A DNA stretch of 64,000 nt from Oryzisolibacter propanilivorax (lineage in GTDB: Bacteria; Pseudomonadota; Gammaproteobacteria; Burkholderiales; Burkholderiaceae_C). Where the stretch lies: contig NZ_FNHP01000001.1 of NCBI RefSeq assembly GCF_900103645.1, forward strand, positions 558,001 through 622,000, written 5' to 3'. Every line of letters starts with the position of its first letter. The first letter of the stretch is position 1. This document shows, one piece after another, positions 10,241 through 21,341 of the stretch. The position numbers and the translations under genes are program-made. The notes under the pieces were generated by a model. The model saw only the letters and a program-made list of their open reading frames with translations. It searched no databases and was not told the DNA's origin.

Positions 10241-10713
10241 CCCGCCCTCCCGAGCCCTCCGCAGAATCCACCCTGGCGGGCGACGCCTATGCGCGCCGTA
10301 TCGCCGCCCGCCTGACCGAAGGCAGCACCGACCTGCCCCACGACATCACCGAGCGCCTGCGCGCCGCACGCATACAGGCGCTGGCGCGGCGCAAGCGTGC
10401 CGTGGCGCTGGCCCCGGCGGTGCGCCATGCGCCTCAGACACAGATCGTGCACCTGGGTGGCGGCGCGGCCGCGCTGAGCGGCATGCCGGGCGGCGATCAG
10501 TCGCGCGGTGGCTGGTGGCGCGCATGGGCTTCCGCCGTGCCACTGCTGGCGCTGCTGGGCGGGCTGGTATTCATCAACCTGTCGCAGGATGACAGCCTGG
10601 CCAGCGAGCTGGCCGAAGTCGATGCGGCGCTGCTGGCGGATGATTTGCCGCCGTCCGCCTATGCCGATCCGGGTTTCGTGCAATATTTGCGGGTGACGGC
10701 GCCTGCCCGCTGA
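10237..10713 (+). CDS. DUF3619 family protein, possible anti-sigma factor
   Basis: A 158-residue protein with a cytoplasmic-looking, Arg-rich N-terminal half, one transmembrane segment around residues 92-112 (WASAVPLLALLGGLVFINL) and an acidic C-terminus (QDDSLASELAEVDAALLADDLP). It matches my memory of DUF3619 from Comamonadaceae, where it also follows a sigma factor. The 4-base overlap with the sigma gene and the single-span topology fit an anti-sigma role, but no zinc-binding HxxxCxxC motif is present and the function is unproven. Confidence 0.75.
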   Translation: MTRPPEPSAESTLAGDAYARRIAARLTEGSTDLPHDITERLRAARIQALARRKRAVALAPAVRHAPQTQIVHLGGGAAALSGMPGGDQSRGGWWRAWASAVPLLALLGGLVFINLSQDDSLASELAEVDAALLADDLPPSAYADPGFVQYLRVTAPAR

Positions 10714-10742
10714 CCGACGGGCCAGCCGCCAATCTGCCCTGC

Positions 10743-11597
10743 ATGCCTGCTTCGCCACCTTCTTCCCCCTTCCTGTCCAACGTGCCAGCCATCGTGCTGG
10801 CATTGGTGCTTCTGGGCGCCTTCGCCGTCACCGGGCTGCGCGCGGCGGTCTGGCTGCGCACGGCGCCCAGCACGCCGCTGCCGCTCCAGGCGCTGCCGGA
10901 AAACCGTCACCGGCCGGCTGGTGAGGCCCCCATTGCGCTCCGACGCGAGTCAGGGCCGGCATGGAGCGAGTTGACGACCGCGCAAAAAGAGGCTCTGTAT
11001 CCGCTGGTCGACCGCTGGAGCCTGCTCAGCGAGCTGCAAAAGCGCCACTGGTTGAAACTTGCCGCCGGCTTTGCCGCGCTGGCGCCCGATGAGCAGCAGA
11101 AATGGCTGGTGCGCCTGACCGACTGGGCCAGCCTGAGCGCACAGCAGCGCAGCCAGGCACGCCTGAACTATGCCGCCACCAGCCGCCTGGCACCGGACAG
11201 CAAGCGCGCCAAATGGGAGGCGTACCAGGCCTTGAGCGAGGAAGAGCGCAAGCGGCTGGCCGCCAAGGCGGCGCCGCGTCCGCCCACGGGTGCTGCGCCC
11301 GCGGTGCGCGGCAGCGCCAAGAAGCTGGCGCATGTACCTGCCGCCAGCGCCGCCCCGGCCACGCTGCCCAACCCCCCAAAGATTCCGCGTCCCAGCGTGC
11401 AGCATGTGCCGCAGGCCCTGCCGGTACCGCCCCCTGCGCTGGCGCCGGCACCGCCTCCCGTTGTGGTAGAAACCAAGCCGGTCGAGACGCCGTCCGCCCG
11501 CCCCACGGCCTTGCCGCCACTGCTTCTGGAGGAGACTGCGCCTGCGCCCGAGCCGCCCATCAGCGGCAGCATGGAGCCGGTGCATCCTCCGCAGTGA
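10743..11597 (+). CDS. DUF3106 domain protein
   Basis: A 284-residue protein with an N-terminal membrane anchor at about residues 14-37, a DUF3106-type segment (residues 72-170) with repeated W-x-x-L-(T/S)-x-x-Q/E patterns such as WSELTTAQKEALYPL, WLKLAAGF and WASLSAQQRSQA, and a long Pro/Ala-rich tail. The tail looks disordered and extracytoplasmic. It sits 29 bases after the DUF3619 gene in the sigma-factor operon. Biochemical function is unknown. Confidence 0.8.
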   Translation: MPASPPSSPFLSNVPAIVLALVLLGAFAVTGLRAAVWLRTAPSTPLPLQALPENRHRPAGEAPIALRRESGPAWSELTTAQKEALYPLVDRWSLLSELQKRHWLKLAAGFAALAPDEQQKWLVRLTDWASLSAQQRSQARLNYAATSRLAPDSKRAKWEAYQALSEEERKRLAAKAAPRPPTGAAPAVRGSAKKLAHVPAASAAPATLPNPPKIPRPSVQHVPQALPVPPPALAPAPPPVVVETKPVETPSARPTALPPLLLEETAPAPEPPISGSMEPVHPPQ

Positions 11598-11630
11598 CAC
11601 GCGCGCAGGGTCGCTCGTAGCCACTTCCCT

Positions 11631-12197
11631 ATGTCTTCTTCTTCCCTGCCGGAGCAGGTCCCACCTCCGGGCGCGAATGCCGCTCCATGCGCAGCCAGCG
11701 CGCTGATGGCGCCCCCGCTGCGCCGGCGCATGGCGTGCTGGCTGTACGAGGGCATGCTGATGTTCGGCGTGGTCTTCATCGCTGGCTACCTGTTCAGCAC
11801 CTTGACCCAAATGCGCCACGCGCTGGACAACCGGCATGCGCTGCAGGCCTTCCTGTTCGTGGTCTTCGGCATCTACTTCTCTTGGTTCTGGTCACGCGGT
11901 CACACCCTGGCCATGAAGACCTGGCACATCCGCGTGGTCGACCGCCACGGATGCGCCATCAGCCAGCGCCGCGCCCTGGCACGCTATGCGCTGAGCTGGC
12001 TGTGGTTCCTGCCGCCGCTGGCGCTGGTCGCGCCATTCCAGCTGTCCGCCGCCGAGGTGGCGGTGCTGATGCTCGGCTGGGTCGCGATCTGGGCAGTCCT
12101 GAGCCGATTCCATCCCGAACAGCAGTTCTGGCACGATGCCCTGGCCGGCACGCGGCTGGTGCACTATGAAGCACGACGGGCGCCACGCCGTGGCTGA
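11631..12197 (+). CDS. RDD family membrane protein
   Basis: A 188-residue inner-membrane protein with the RDD hallmarks: LRRRMACWLYEGMLMFGVVF near residues 30-49, a second membrane segment, then W-S-R-G-H-T-L-A-M-K-T-W and a further pair of hydrophobic spans. It closes the sigma-factor operon and overlaps the dgkA start by 32 bases. The function of RDD proteins is mostly unknown; some act in ion transport or membrane stress. Confidence 0.88.
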   Translation: MSSSSLPEQVPPPGANAAPCAASALMAPPLRRRMACWLYEGMLMFGVVFIAGYLFSTLTQMRHALDNRHALQAFLFVVFGIYFSWFWSRGHTLAMKTWHIRVVDRHGCAISQRRALARYALSWLWFLPPLALVAPFQLSAAEVAVLMLGWVAIWAVLSRFHPEQQFWHDALAGTRLVHYEARRAPRRG

Positions 12198-12600
12198 ACC
12201 CTGCGACCAGAACAACGCCGCAGCGCGCCACAAGCGCCGTACCGGCCTGACCCGGCTGCTGCACGCCGGCCGGCACTCGTTGCACGGCCTGCGTGACGGC
12301 TGGGGCGAAAAAGCCTTCCGGCTCGAAGCCTGCCTGGCGCTGCTGCTGCTGCTGCTGGCGCTGTGGCTGGGCCGCGACTGGGTGCAGGTGCTGTTGTTGA
12401 CGGGCTGCGTGGTGCTGGTGCTGGTCGTGGAGCTGCTGAACTCGGCCATCGAAGCCGCCATCGACCGCATCGGACCACAGTGGCACGAACTGTCACGCCG
12501 CGCCAAGGACATGGGCAGCGCTGCCGTGCTGCTCAGCCTGCTGCTGTGTGCCGGGGCTTTTGGTGCGGCGCTTTTTCACAGGATTGCCTTGCATGGCTGA
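12166..12600 (+). CDS. dgkA: Diacylglycerol kinase
   Basis: Small integral membrane kinase that recycles diacylglycerol to phosphatidic acid. The 144 residues show a cytoplasmic N-terminal helix (GLTRLLHAGRHSLHGLRDGWGEKAFRLE), three membrane spans and the signature VELLNSAIEAAIDR near residues 87-100, with the active-site Glu and Asn. The start overlaps the RDD gene by 32 bases. It also overlaps the next gene by 8 bases, which suggests one transcript. Confidence 0.9.
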   Translation: MKHDGRHAVAEPCDQNNAAARHKRRTGLTRLLHAGRHSLHGLRDGWGEKAFRLEACLALLLLLLALWLGRDWVQVLLLTGCVVLVLVVELLNSAIEAAIDRIGPQWHELSRRAKDMGSAAVLLSLLLCAGAFGAALFHRIALHG

Positions 12601-13189
12601 CGTCGCCTTTTCCGTCTGTGTCTACCTGGGCTCCCGCCCGGGCCAGAACCCGCGTTTCGCCGCCGCCGCCACGGCCGTCGGCCAGTTCATCGGTCGGCAC
12701 GGTGGCCAGCTGGTATACGGCGGCGGGCGCAGCGGCCTGATGGGAACCGTGGCCGAAGCCACGCGGCTGGCCGGGGGCCGTGTGGTCGGCGTGATCCCGC
12801 AGTCGCTGGTGGACAAGGAACTGGCCAACCACCAGTGCGACGAACTGCACATCGTCGGCACCATGCACGAGCGCAAGGCCATGATGGCCGAGCGCAGCGA
12901 TGCCTTCATCGCCCTGCCTGGCGGCATCGGCACGCTGGAAGAGCTGTTCGAGGTCTGGACTTGGCGCCAGCTGGGCTACCACGACAAGCCCGTCGGCGTG
13001 CTCGACGTGGACGGCTACTACGAATCGTTGCTGGCCTTCCTGCGCCACTGTGTCGACAACGCGCTGATGGGCGAGTGGCAGATGGGGCTGGTCAGCGTCG
13101 GGCAAGATGCCGACGCCTTGATGGCCGAGCTGGTGCAGCAGGCCGGCATAGCGCGCCAGGCGGCGGTGCCGCTGCGCAGCCGCATCTGA
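12593..13189 (+). CDS. LOG family protein (TIGR00730)
   Basis: A 198-residue Rossmann-like protein of the LOG / 'lysine decarboxylase' group, which hydrolyses cytokinin or nucleoside 5'-monophosphates to free base and ribose 5-phosphate. YGGGRSGLMG (42-51) and the diagnostic PGGIGTLEE (109-117) are both present. The ATG at 12593 is preferred because the preceding in-frame stretch is not conserved. It is last in the plus-strand run and converges on the PII gene with a 3-base gap. Confidence 0.9.
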   Translation: MADVAFSVCVYLGSRPGQNPRFAAAATAVGQFIGRHGGQLVYGGGRSGLMGTVAEATRLAGGRVVGVIPQSLVDKELANHQCDELHIVGTMHERKAMMAERSDAFIALPGGIGTLEELFEVWTWRQLGYHDKPVGVLDVDGYYESLLAFLRHCVDNALMGEWQMGLVSVGQDADALMAELVQQAGIARQAAVPLRSRI

Positions 13190-13192
13190 GGT

Positions 13193-13895
<703 letters not shown>

Positions 13896-15128
13896 GTGTC
13901 CGTCATTCCCCTGTCCGATCCTTCCCTGGCCGCCGAGACCGGATACCAGCTGGTGCTGTCGGGCAGTGCCGGAGAACTCGACGGGGACGCCTGGGATGCC
14001 CTGCTGGTGCGGCAGCGCCAGCCCACGCCCTTCATGCGCCATGCCTATCTCGCGGCCCTGCAGGACAGCGCCAGCGCCTGCCCGGCCAGCGGTTGGGAGC
14101 CCACCTATTTCACTTTGTGGCAGGGCGACGTGCTGCACGGCGCCTGCGTGGCCTATGTCAAGAGCCACTCGTATGGCGAATATGTGTTCGACTGGGCCTG
14201 GGCGCGCGCCTATGAGCAGCATGGCCTGGCCTACTACCCGAAGGCGGTGCTGGCCGTGCCCTTCACGCCCGTGCCCGGCACTCGCCTGCTGGCGCTGGAC
14301 GACGCGGCACGCGGCGCGCTGCTGCATACGGTGCTGGGCTGGGCACAGCAGCGGCGCCTGTCGTCCCTGCACCTGCTGTTCGGCGCCGACGAGGACATCG
14401 CCGCCGCGCAGTCCCGTGGCCTGCTGCTGCGCCACGGCGTGCAGTTCCACTGGCACAACGTCCGTGCCGACGGCACCGGCCGCCTGCGCGACTTTGACGA
14501 ATTCCTGGCCGGGCTGAACCAAGAAAAGCGCAAGAAGATTCGCCAGGAGCGCCGGCGCGTGCACCAGTCAGGCGTCAGCTTCGTCGCGCTGCAAGGCAGC
14601 CAGATCAGCGCGCAGGACTGGGAATTTTTCTACCGCTGCTACGAGCGTACCTATCTCGAGCATGGCAATCGTCCATACCTGACGCGCGACTTCTTCACCC
14701 GCATGGCGGCGCAGCTGCCACAGGCATGGCTGATGTTCGTTGCCCGGAAGGACGGCCGCGCCATTGCCACCAGCCTGGTGGCACTTGGCGAGGAGCCGGC
14801 GGACACGGCCGGCGGTGCGCTGCAGACGGTGGCCTATGGCCGCTACTGGGGCGCTCTGGAACGGGTGGACTGCCTGCACTTCGAGGCCTGTTACTACCAG
14901 CCCATCGAATGGTGCATTGCCCACGGCGTGCGGCGTTTCGAAGGTGGCGCGCAGGGGGAGCACAAGATGGCGCGCGCCCTGCTGCCGGAGCCCACTGCCA
15001 GCGCGCATTGGCTGGCGCATCCGGCCTTCGCCGAGGCGGTCGAGCGCTTCCTGCAGCGGGAAGGAGAAGGCGTGGCGCAGTACCTGCAGGAACTGCATGA
15101 ACGCAGCCCGCTGCGCCGGCAGGACTGA
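13896..15128 (+). CDS. GNAT family N-acetyltransferase, DUF482 (PF04339) type
   Basis: A 410-residue cytosolic protein of the DUF482/FemAB-like acyltransferase group. Conserved features include TPFMRHAYLAALQDSASACPASGW, the YPKAVLAVPFTPVPGTRLL block, and the basic NQEKRKKIRQERRRV helix near residues 208-222 that precedes the C-terminal GNAT fold. The GTG start at 13896 has GGAGA five bases upstream; a longer in-frame extension is not conserved. The biological substrate of this family is unknown. Confidence 0.87.
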   Translation: MSVIPLSDPSLAAETGYQLVLSGSAGELDGDAWDALLVRQRQPTPFMRHAYLAALQDSASACPASGWEPTYFTLWQGDVLHGACVAYVKSHSYGEYVFDWAWARAYEQHGLAYYPKAVLAVPFTPVPGTRLLALDDAARGALLHTVLGWAQQRRLSSLHLLFGADEDIAAAQSRGLLLRHGVQFHWHNVRADGTGRLRDFDEFLAGLNQEKRKKIRQERRRVHQSGVSFVALQGSQISAQDWEFFYRCYERTYLEHGNRPYLTRDFFTRMAAQLPQAWLMFVARKDGRAIATSLVALGEEPADTAGGALQTVAYGRYWGALERVDCLHFEACYYQPIEWCIAHGVRRFEGGAQGEHKMARALLPEPTASAHWLAHPAFAEAVERFLQREGEGVAQYLQELHERSPLRRQD

Positions 15129-15173
15129 CCAACGCTTCAGGCTCAGGCTGGCGCCGGCGGGTGTGGTTGTCGC

Positions 15174-15674
15174 TCAGCCGCCGGTGACGACGCCATGGAT
15201 CAGCCCCATCTCGGTGCGGCTGAGCAGCGCTTCGATATCCACCACGATCAGCATGCGCTCGCCTACCGTGGCGATGCCGCGCACGAAGGACGCATCCACC
15301 GGTCCATGGAACTGCGGCGCCGGCTTGATGGCGTCGGCCGCCAGCGCGACCACGTCGGCCACCGCGTCCACCACCGCGCCCAGCACCGTGCCGCCGACAT
15401 TCAGGATGATGACCACCGTGAAATCGGTGTACTCGGCCGGGCAGCCCAGCTTCAGCCGCAGGTCGACGATCGGCACGATCACGCCGCGCAGGTCGATCAC
15501 ACCCTTGATGAACTCCGGCGCATGCGCCAGCCGCGTGGGCTGCTCGTAGGAGCGGATTTCCTGCACGCGCAGGATGTCGATGCCGTACTCCTCCTGGCCC
15601 AGGCGGAAGGTGAGGTATTCGGCCATCTTGGTGGTGGCGGCGGCAGGGGAACGCTGGGCGGACGAGGCGAGCAT
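15174..15674 (-). CDS. cheW: Chemotaxis coupling protein CheW
   Basis: A 166-residue CheW, the adaptor that links chemoreceptors to the CheA kinase. Typical segments are EYLTFRLGQEEYGIDILRVQEIRSY, GVIDLRGVIVPIVDLRLKLG and the C-terminal LIVVDIEALLS. AGGAGT lies 8 bases before the ATG. No cheA, receptor or other chemotaxis gene is in the window, so it is a solitary copy. The first about 16 residues are an Ala-rich extension of the usual start. Confidence 0.93.
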   Translation of the reverse strand: MLASSAQRSPAAATTKMAEYLTFRLGQEEYGIDILRVQEIRSYEQPTRLAHAPEFIKGVIDLRGVIVPIVDLRLKLGCPAEYTDFTVVIILNVGGTVLGAVVDAVADVVALAADAIKPAPQFHGPVDASFVRGIATVGERMLIVVDIEALLSRTEMGLIHGVVTGG

Positions 15675-15800
15675 GGCGCAGGACTCCTGGAGATGGAAAG
15701 CGTCGGGGCGAAAAGGCCCGGAGCATAGCAGCCGGGCGTTACGTATTTTGACAATTGGCCTCGCGGCCCTGCCCCGCCTTGGCGCTTGTCAACATTATTG

Positions 15801-15848
15801 GCTGCAGGCCCTTGTAGGTGAAGGGCCTGCAGCTATGCTAACAATAGC
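15801..15848. repeat. Two-hairpin dispersed repeat, near-perfect copy
   Basis: A perfect 13-bp stem GCTGCAGGCCCTT / AAGGGCCTGCAGC (15801-15813, 15821-15833), then GCTAT / ATAGC (15832-15836, 15844-15848). It starts 3 bases past the ppa stop codon, between ppa and cheW. Confidence 0.8.
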
Positions 15849-15850
15849 AA

Positions 15851-16393
15851 TCAGCCCTGCTGCTGACTCTTGGCGTAGTTGGCCACGCCGTCGGTGATTT
15901 CCTTGTGCGCGGCCTCGACGCCGTCCCAGCCCAGCACCTTGACCCACTTGCCCTCCTCCAGGTCCTTGTAGTGCTCGAAAAAGTGCGTGATGGCCTTCAG
16001 GCGCATCGGGTTCACGTCCTCCACGGTCTTCCAGTTCTCGTACATCTTCAGGATCTTGGTGGTGGGCACGGCCAGCACCTTGCCGTCCACGCCGGCCTCG
16101 TCCTCCATCTTCAGGATGCCGAGCGCGCGGCAGGGCACGACCACGCCGGGCAGCAGCGGGTACGGGGTGATGACCAGCACGTCGACCGGGTCGCCGTCGC
16201 CCGACAGCGTCTGCGGCACGTAGCCGTAGTTGCACGGGTAGTACATAGCCACGGTGAGAAAGCGGTCCACGAAGACTGCGCCGGATTCCTTGTCCACCTC
16301 GTACTTGATGGGATCGGACTCGGCCGGGATTTCGACGACGACGTTGAAGGTTTCGGGCAGCTTGTTGCCGGGGCTGACGTGGTTCAGGGACAT
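15851..16393 (-). CDS. ppa: Soluble inorganic pyrophosphatase, family I
   Basis: Hydrolyses pyrophosphate to phosphate in the cytosol. At 180 residues it is a normal bacterial hexameric enzyme. The metal/PPi site includes [35 protein letters not shown] (the DGDPVDVLV signature) and [14 protein letters not shown]. It is transcribed away from the membrane pyrophosphatase hppA, so the cell's two PPi-removing enzymes share one intergenic region. Confidence 0.97.
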   Translation of the reverse strand: MSLNHVSPGNKLPETFNVVVEIPAESDPIKYEVDKESGAVFVDRFLTVAMYYPCNYGYVPQTLSGDGDPVDVLVITPYPLLPGVVVPCRALGILKMEDEAGVDGKVLAVPTTKILKMYENWKTVEDVNPMRLKAITHFFEHYKDLEEGKWVKVLGWDGVEAAHKEITDGVANYAKSQQQG

Positions 16394-16619
16394 GGGAAGG
16401 TCGTAGAGGGATGGAAAAAAGCCAGCCGGCCCGCTGCACGCAGGGGCCGGCTCGGGGGCGATTTTAGGCGTTTACCCCTTGCTGCCAGCTTGCAGCGGCG
16501 CACTACAGTCAAGGCCGTTGGCCAATCGTCTCCGCCTGGCGGGCACGAGGAAGCAACGCCGGGCAGGTCCAGCTCCCGCGTTGCGCCTGCCGTCTTGTGC
16601 ACATCAACGAAAGACAGGC

Positions 16620-18698
<2,079 letters not shown>

Positions 18699-18699
18699 T

Positions 18700-18749
18700 T
18701 GCTATGCAATGAATAGCTGAAGGCCCTTTAATCATATAGGCCAGGGCCC
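18700..18749. repeat. Two-hairpin dispersed repeat
   Basis: GCTAT..ATAGC (18701-18717) followed by AAGGCCCTTTA..TAGGCCAGGGCCC, immediately after hppA. Confidence 0.65.
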
Positions 18750-18810
18750 GTTTTGGCCCCATGTCGCGCTCGGCACGGCATGCACGCTGCCGGCGGCGCA
18801 CAATGCGCCC

Positions 18811-20244
18811 ATGCAGCTTCATTTCATCGCCAACGGGGGCGTGGCCTCCACCAGTGGCCGCACCATCGCGGTGATTGATCCGTCGGATGGCCAGCCCTTC
18901 GACGAGATCCAGCGCGGCACGCCCGAGGACATCGACGCCGCGGTGCAGGCCGCGCGCCAGTGTTTCGACAGCGTCTGGGGCCGCACCGCGCCGGCCGAGC
19001 GCGGGCGGGTGCTGATGCGCCTGTCGATGCTGGTCACGCAGCATGCCGACGAGCTGGCCACGCTGGAGCAGCGCGACTGCGGCAAGCCCACGCGCCAAGC
19101 GCGCGCCGACGCGCTGGCGCTGGCGCGCTACTTCGAGTTCTACGCCGGCGCCTGCGACAAGCTGCATGGCGAGACCATCCCCTACCAGGAAGGCTTCAGC
19201 GTGCTGACCTGGCGCGAGCCGCACGGCGTGACCGGCCACATCGTGCCGTGGAACTACCCGATGCAGATCTTCGGGCGCTGCGTTGGCGCGGCGCTGGCCG
19301 CCGGCAACGTCTGCGTGGTCAAGCCGTCCGAGGACGCCTGCCTGTCGCTGCTACGCGTGGCGCGGCTGGCGGCCGAGGCCGGCCTGCCGGCCGGTGCCCT
19401 GAACGTCGTCACCGGCTACGGCCACGAGGTGGGCGAGGCGCTGGCGCGCCACCCCGATGTGCAGCACCTGAGCTTCACCGGCAGCCCGCGCGTGGGCACG
19501 CTGATTGCCCAGGCCGCCGCCGAGCGCCACTGCCCGGTGACGCTGGAGCTGGGCGGCAAGAGTCCGCAGATCGTCTTCGCCGACGCCGACCTGGATGCGG
19601 CCGTGCCATCCCTGGTGAACGCCATCGTGCAGAACGCCGGCCAGACCTGCTCCGCCGGCTCGCGCGTGCTGATCGAGCAGCCGATCTACGAGCCGCTGCT
19701 GGAGCGCCTGGCGCAGGCCTTCGAGGCGCTGCGCGTCGGCCCGGCGGCGATGGACCTGGACCTGGGGCCGCTGATCCGCCAGAGCCAGCAGCAGCGCGTG
19801 TGGGATTTTTTGTCGGACGCGCAGGTCGCCGGCATCCCCGTGCTGGCGCAGGGCACGGTGGTCGACGAGGCGCCCGAGACCGGCTTCTACCAAGCTCCGA
19901 CGCTGCTGCGCGACGTGCCGCCGCAGCACCGCCTGGCACAGGAAGAAATCTTCGGCCCGGTGCTGGCTGCCATGCCGTTCGACGGCGAGGAGCAGGCCAT
20001 GCAGCTGGCCAACGGCACGCGCTACGGCCTGGTGGCCGGCGTGTGGACGCGCGACGGCGCGCGCCAGCTGCGCATGGCGCGGCGGCTGGCGTCCGGCCAG
20101 GTGTTCGTCAACAACTATGGCGCTGGCGGTGGCGTGGAGCTGCCGTTTGGCGGCGTCAAGTCCAGCGGCCACGGGCGCGAGAAGGGCTTTGAGGCGCTGT
20201 ACGGCTTCACCACGCTGAAGACGGTGGCGATCCGCCATGGCTGA
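18811..20244 (+). CDS. NAD(P)+-dependent aldehyde dehydrogenase
   Basis: A 477-residue member of the aldehyde dehydrogenase superfamily, oxidising an aldehyde to an acid. Catalytic residues are intact: Asn148 (PWNYP), Lys171 (KPSE), Glu246 (LELGGK) and Cys280 (GQTCSAGSR), with PFGGVKSSGHGREKG near the C-terminus. General resemblance is to betaine- or gamma-aminobutyraldehyde-type enzymes, but substrate cannot be assigned from sequence alone. It stands alone between two copies of the dispersed repeat, which flank the gene on both sides. Confidence 0.88.
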   Translation: MQLHFIANGGVASTSGRTIAVIDPSDGQPFDEIQRGTPEDIDAAVQAARQCFDSVWGRTAPAERGRVLMRLSMLVTQHADELATLEQRDCGKPTRQARADALALARYFEFYAGACDKLHGETIPYQEGFSVLTWREPHGVTGHIVPWNYPMQIFGRCVGAALAAGNVCVVKPSEDACLSLLRVARLAAEAGLPAGALNVVTGYGHEVGEALARHPDVQHLSFTGSPRVGTLIAQAAAERHCPVTLELGGKSPQIVFADADLDAAVPSLVNAIVQNAGQTCSAGSRVLIEQPIYEPLLERLAQAFEALRVGPAAMDLDLGPLIRQSQQQRVWDFLSDAQVAGIPVLAQGTVVDEAPETGFYQAPTLLRDVPPQHRLAQEEIFGPVLAAMPFDGEEQAMQLANGTRYGLVAGVWTRDGARQLRMARRLASGQVFVNNYGAGGGVELPFGGVKSSGHGREKGFEALYGFTTLKTVAIRHG

Positions 20245-20267
20245 GGTGCCTGGACAGGGTACCGGAT

Positions 20268-20309
20268 GCTATTGAAGCGATAGCTTAAGGCCGTTATTTC
20301 ATAAGGGCC
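20268..20309. repeat. Two-hairpin dispersed repeat, divergent copy
   Basis: GCTAT / ATAGC (20268-20272, 20280-20284) followed by AAGGCCGTTATTTCATAAGGGCC, just after the aldehyde dehydrogenase. Confidence 0.6.
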
Positions 20310-20331
20310 ATTGCGGCTTTTGGCTTGAAAA

Positions 20332-21195
20332 TCAGCCGAGCACGTCGCGCAGTGCCCCCTCGTACAGGCCGGTCAGCTCATCCATCACCTGCAGCAAGCG
20401 CTCGCTGGTGCTGGCCACGTCGTCCAGCCCGCGCGCGTCCGGCGCGCGCTTGAGCGCCGCCTGGAAGAACATCCACTGCCCGCGGCCCAGCTCCAGCGCG
20501 GCGCGGATCGCCGGCGTGCTGATGGGCGCGGCGTCCAGCTGTGCCAGGGCGCGTTCGAACTCCGCCGCATCGTCCCGCATCTGCCGGCGCCCAGCGTCGC
20601 TGCCCAGGCCCGCAGCCGCCAGGCCGTAGTGCCGCGCCAGCCGCTGCGACAACATGCGCTGGCGCCCGGCGGTGTTCACTAGGCGCGCCGACGGGGCCTG
20701 GGCGAGTTGCTCCAGCGCCTGCGTTGCCTGGTCGGCGCTGGCCAGCAGGTGGTCGGCCTGCTTGCCGACCACCTGCCAGGTGTCGCGCGTCGGCGCCTGG
20801 GCCAGCAGCGCGTCCAGCTGACCGGCGGCCTGCTGCACCTCGACCAGCAGGCGCACCACGGCCGGTGGCCAGCCTTGGCCGTCCAGCGCGCGCAGGCCAT
20901 CGCGCAGCTGCTTGCGCACTCCTTCCAGCAAGTCGCGCGAGCGCGCCGGCCCCACCTGCAGCACCAGCAGCCCATAGACCTTGGCGGCACGCTGCGACAG
21001 CGCCCGGTAGCGGGCGGTGATGTTGATGGCCGTGGCCAGTGCCAGCCGCGCCTGTGCCGACAGCGGCACCAGCGTGGGCCACAGCAATGCACCGGCAGCC
21101 ATGCGTAGCAGGACACGCCGGCTGGAAGGTGCGCCGGACAGGCGGTGACGTGCCGGGCGGCGGATCGACATACGAAGCGGGCGGGAATAGCGCAT
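20332..21195 (-). CDS. PilJ/NarX-type sensor-domain protein, exported
   Basis: A 287-residue protein with a twin-arginine-like N-terminus (SSRRVLLRMAAGALL) and two PilJ-type (PF13675) units. The first is AINITARYRALSQRAAKVYG (56-75) and the second is LVNTAGRQRMLSQRLARHYG (about 171-190). The second resembles the nitrate-binding P-box of NarX/NarQ. There is no kinase or methyl-accepting domain, so it may be a free periplasmic ligand-binding protein. It diverges from moaA, and an FNR-like site lies between the two. Role in nitrate sensing is inference. Confidence 0.72.
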   Translation of the reverse strand: MRYSRPLRMSIRRPARHRLSGAPSSRRVLLRMAAGALLWPTLVPLSAQARLALATAINITARYRALSQRAAKVYGLLVLQVGPARSRDLLEGVRKQLRDGLRALDGQGWPPAVVRLLVEVQQAAGQLDALLAQAPTRDTWQVVGKQADHLLASADQATQALEQLAQAPSARLVNTAGRQRMLSQRLARHYGLAAAGLGSDAGRRQMRDDAAEFERALAQLDAAPISTPAIRAALELGRGQWMFFQAALKRAPDARGLDDVASTSERLLQVMDELTGLYEGALRDVLG

Positions 21196-21274
21196 GCACG
21201 CGATTGTCTGGACCAGCGCCCAACCGGCGGTTGATCAGCGTCACACGGCTCACGCTCCGACACGCCTCAAAAAA

Positions 21275-21288
21275 TTGATGCACGTCAA
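21275..21288. promoter_or_regulatory. FNR/Anr-like site upstream of moaA
   Basis: TTGATGCACGTCAA differs from the FNR consensus TTGAT-N4-ATCAA at one position. It lies 53 bases before the moaA start and 79 bases before the divergent PilJ-domain gene. Oxygen control of molybdopterin synthesis is known in enterobacteria; its use here is inferred. Confidence 0.55.
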
Positions 21289-21341
21289 GCACAAAGGCCC
21301 TGCTCCACGCCGCTCCACGGCGCCTGCGGCACAATTTGCCC

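Noticed and set aside
20332-21195. Reading the PilJ-domain protein as a chemoreceptor
   Set aside because: No HAMP, methyl-accepting or kinase domain is present; it ends after the second sensor unit.
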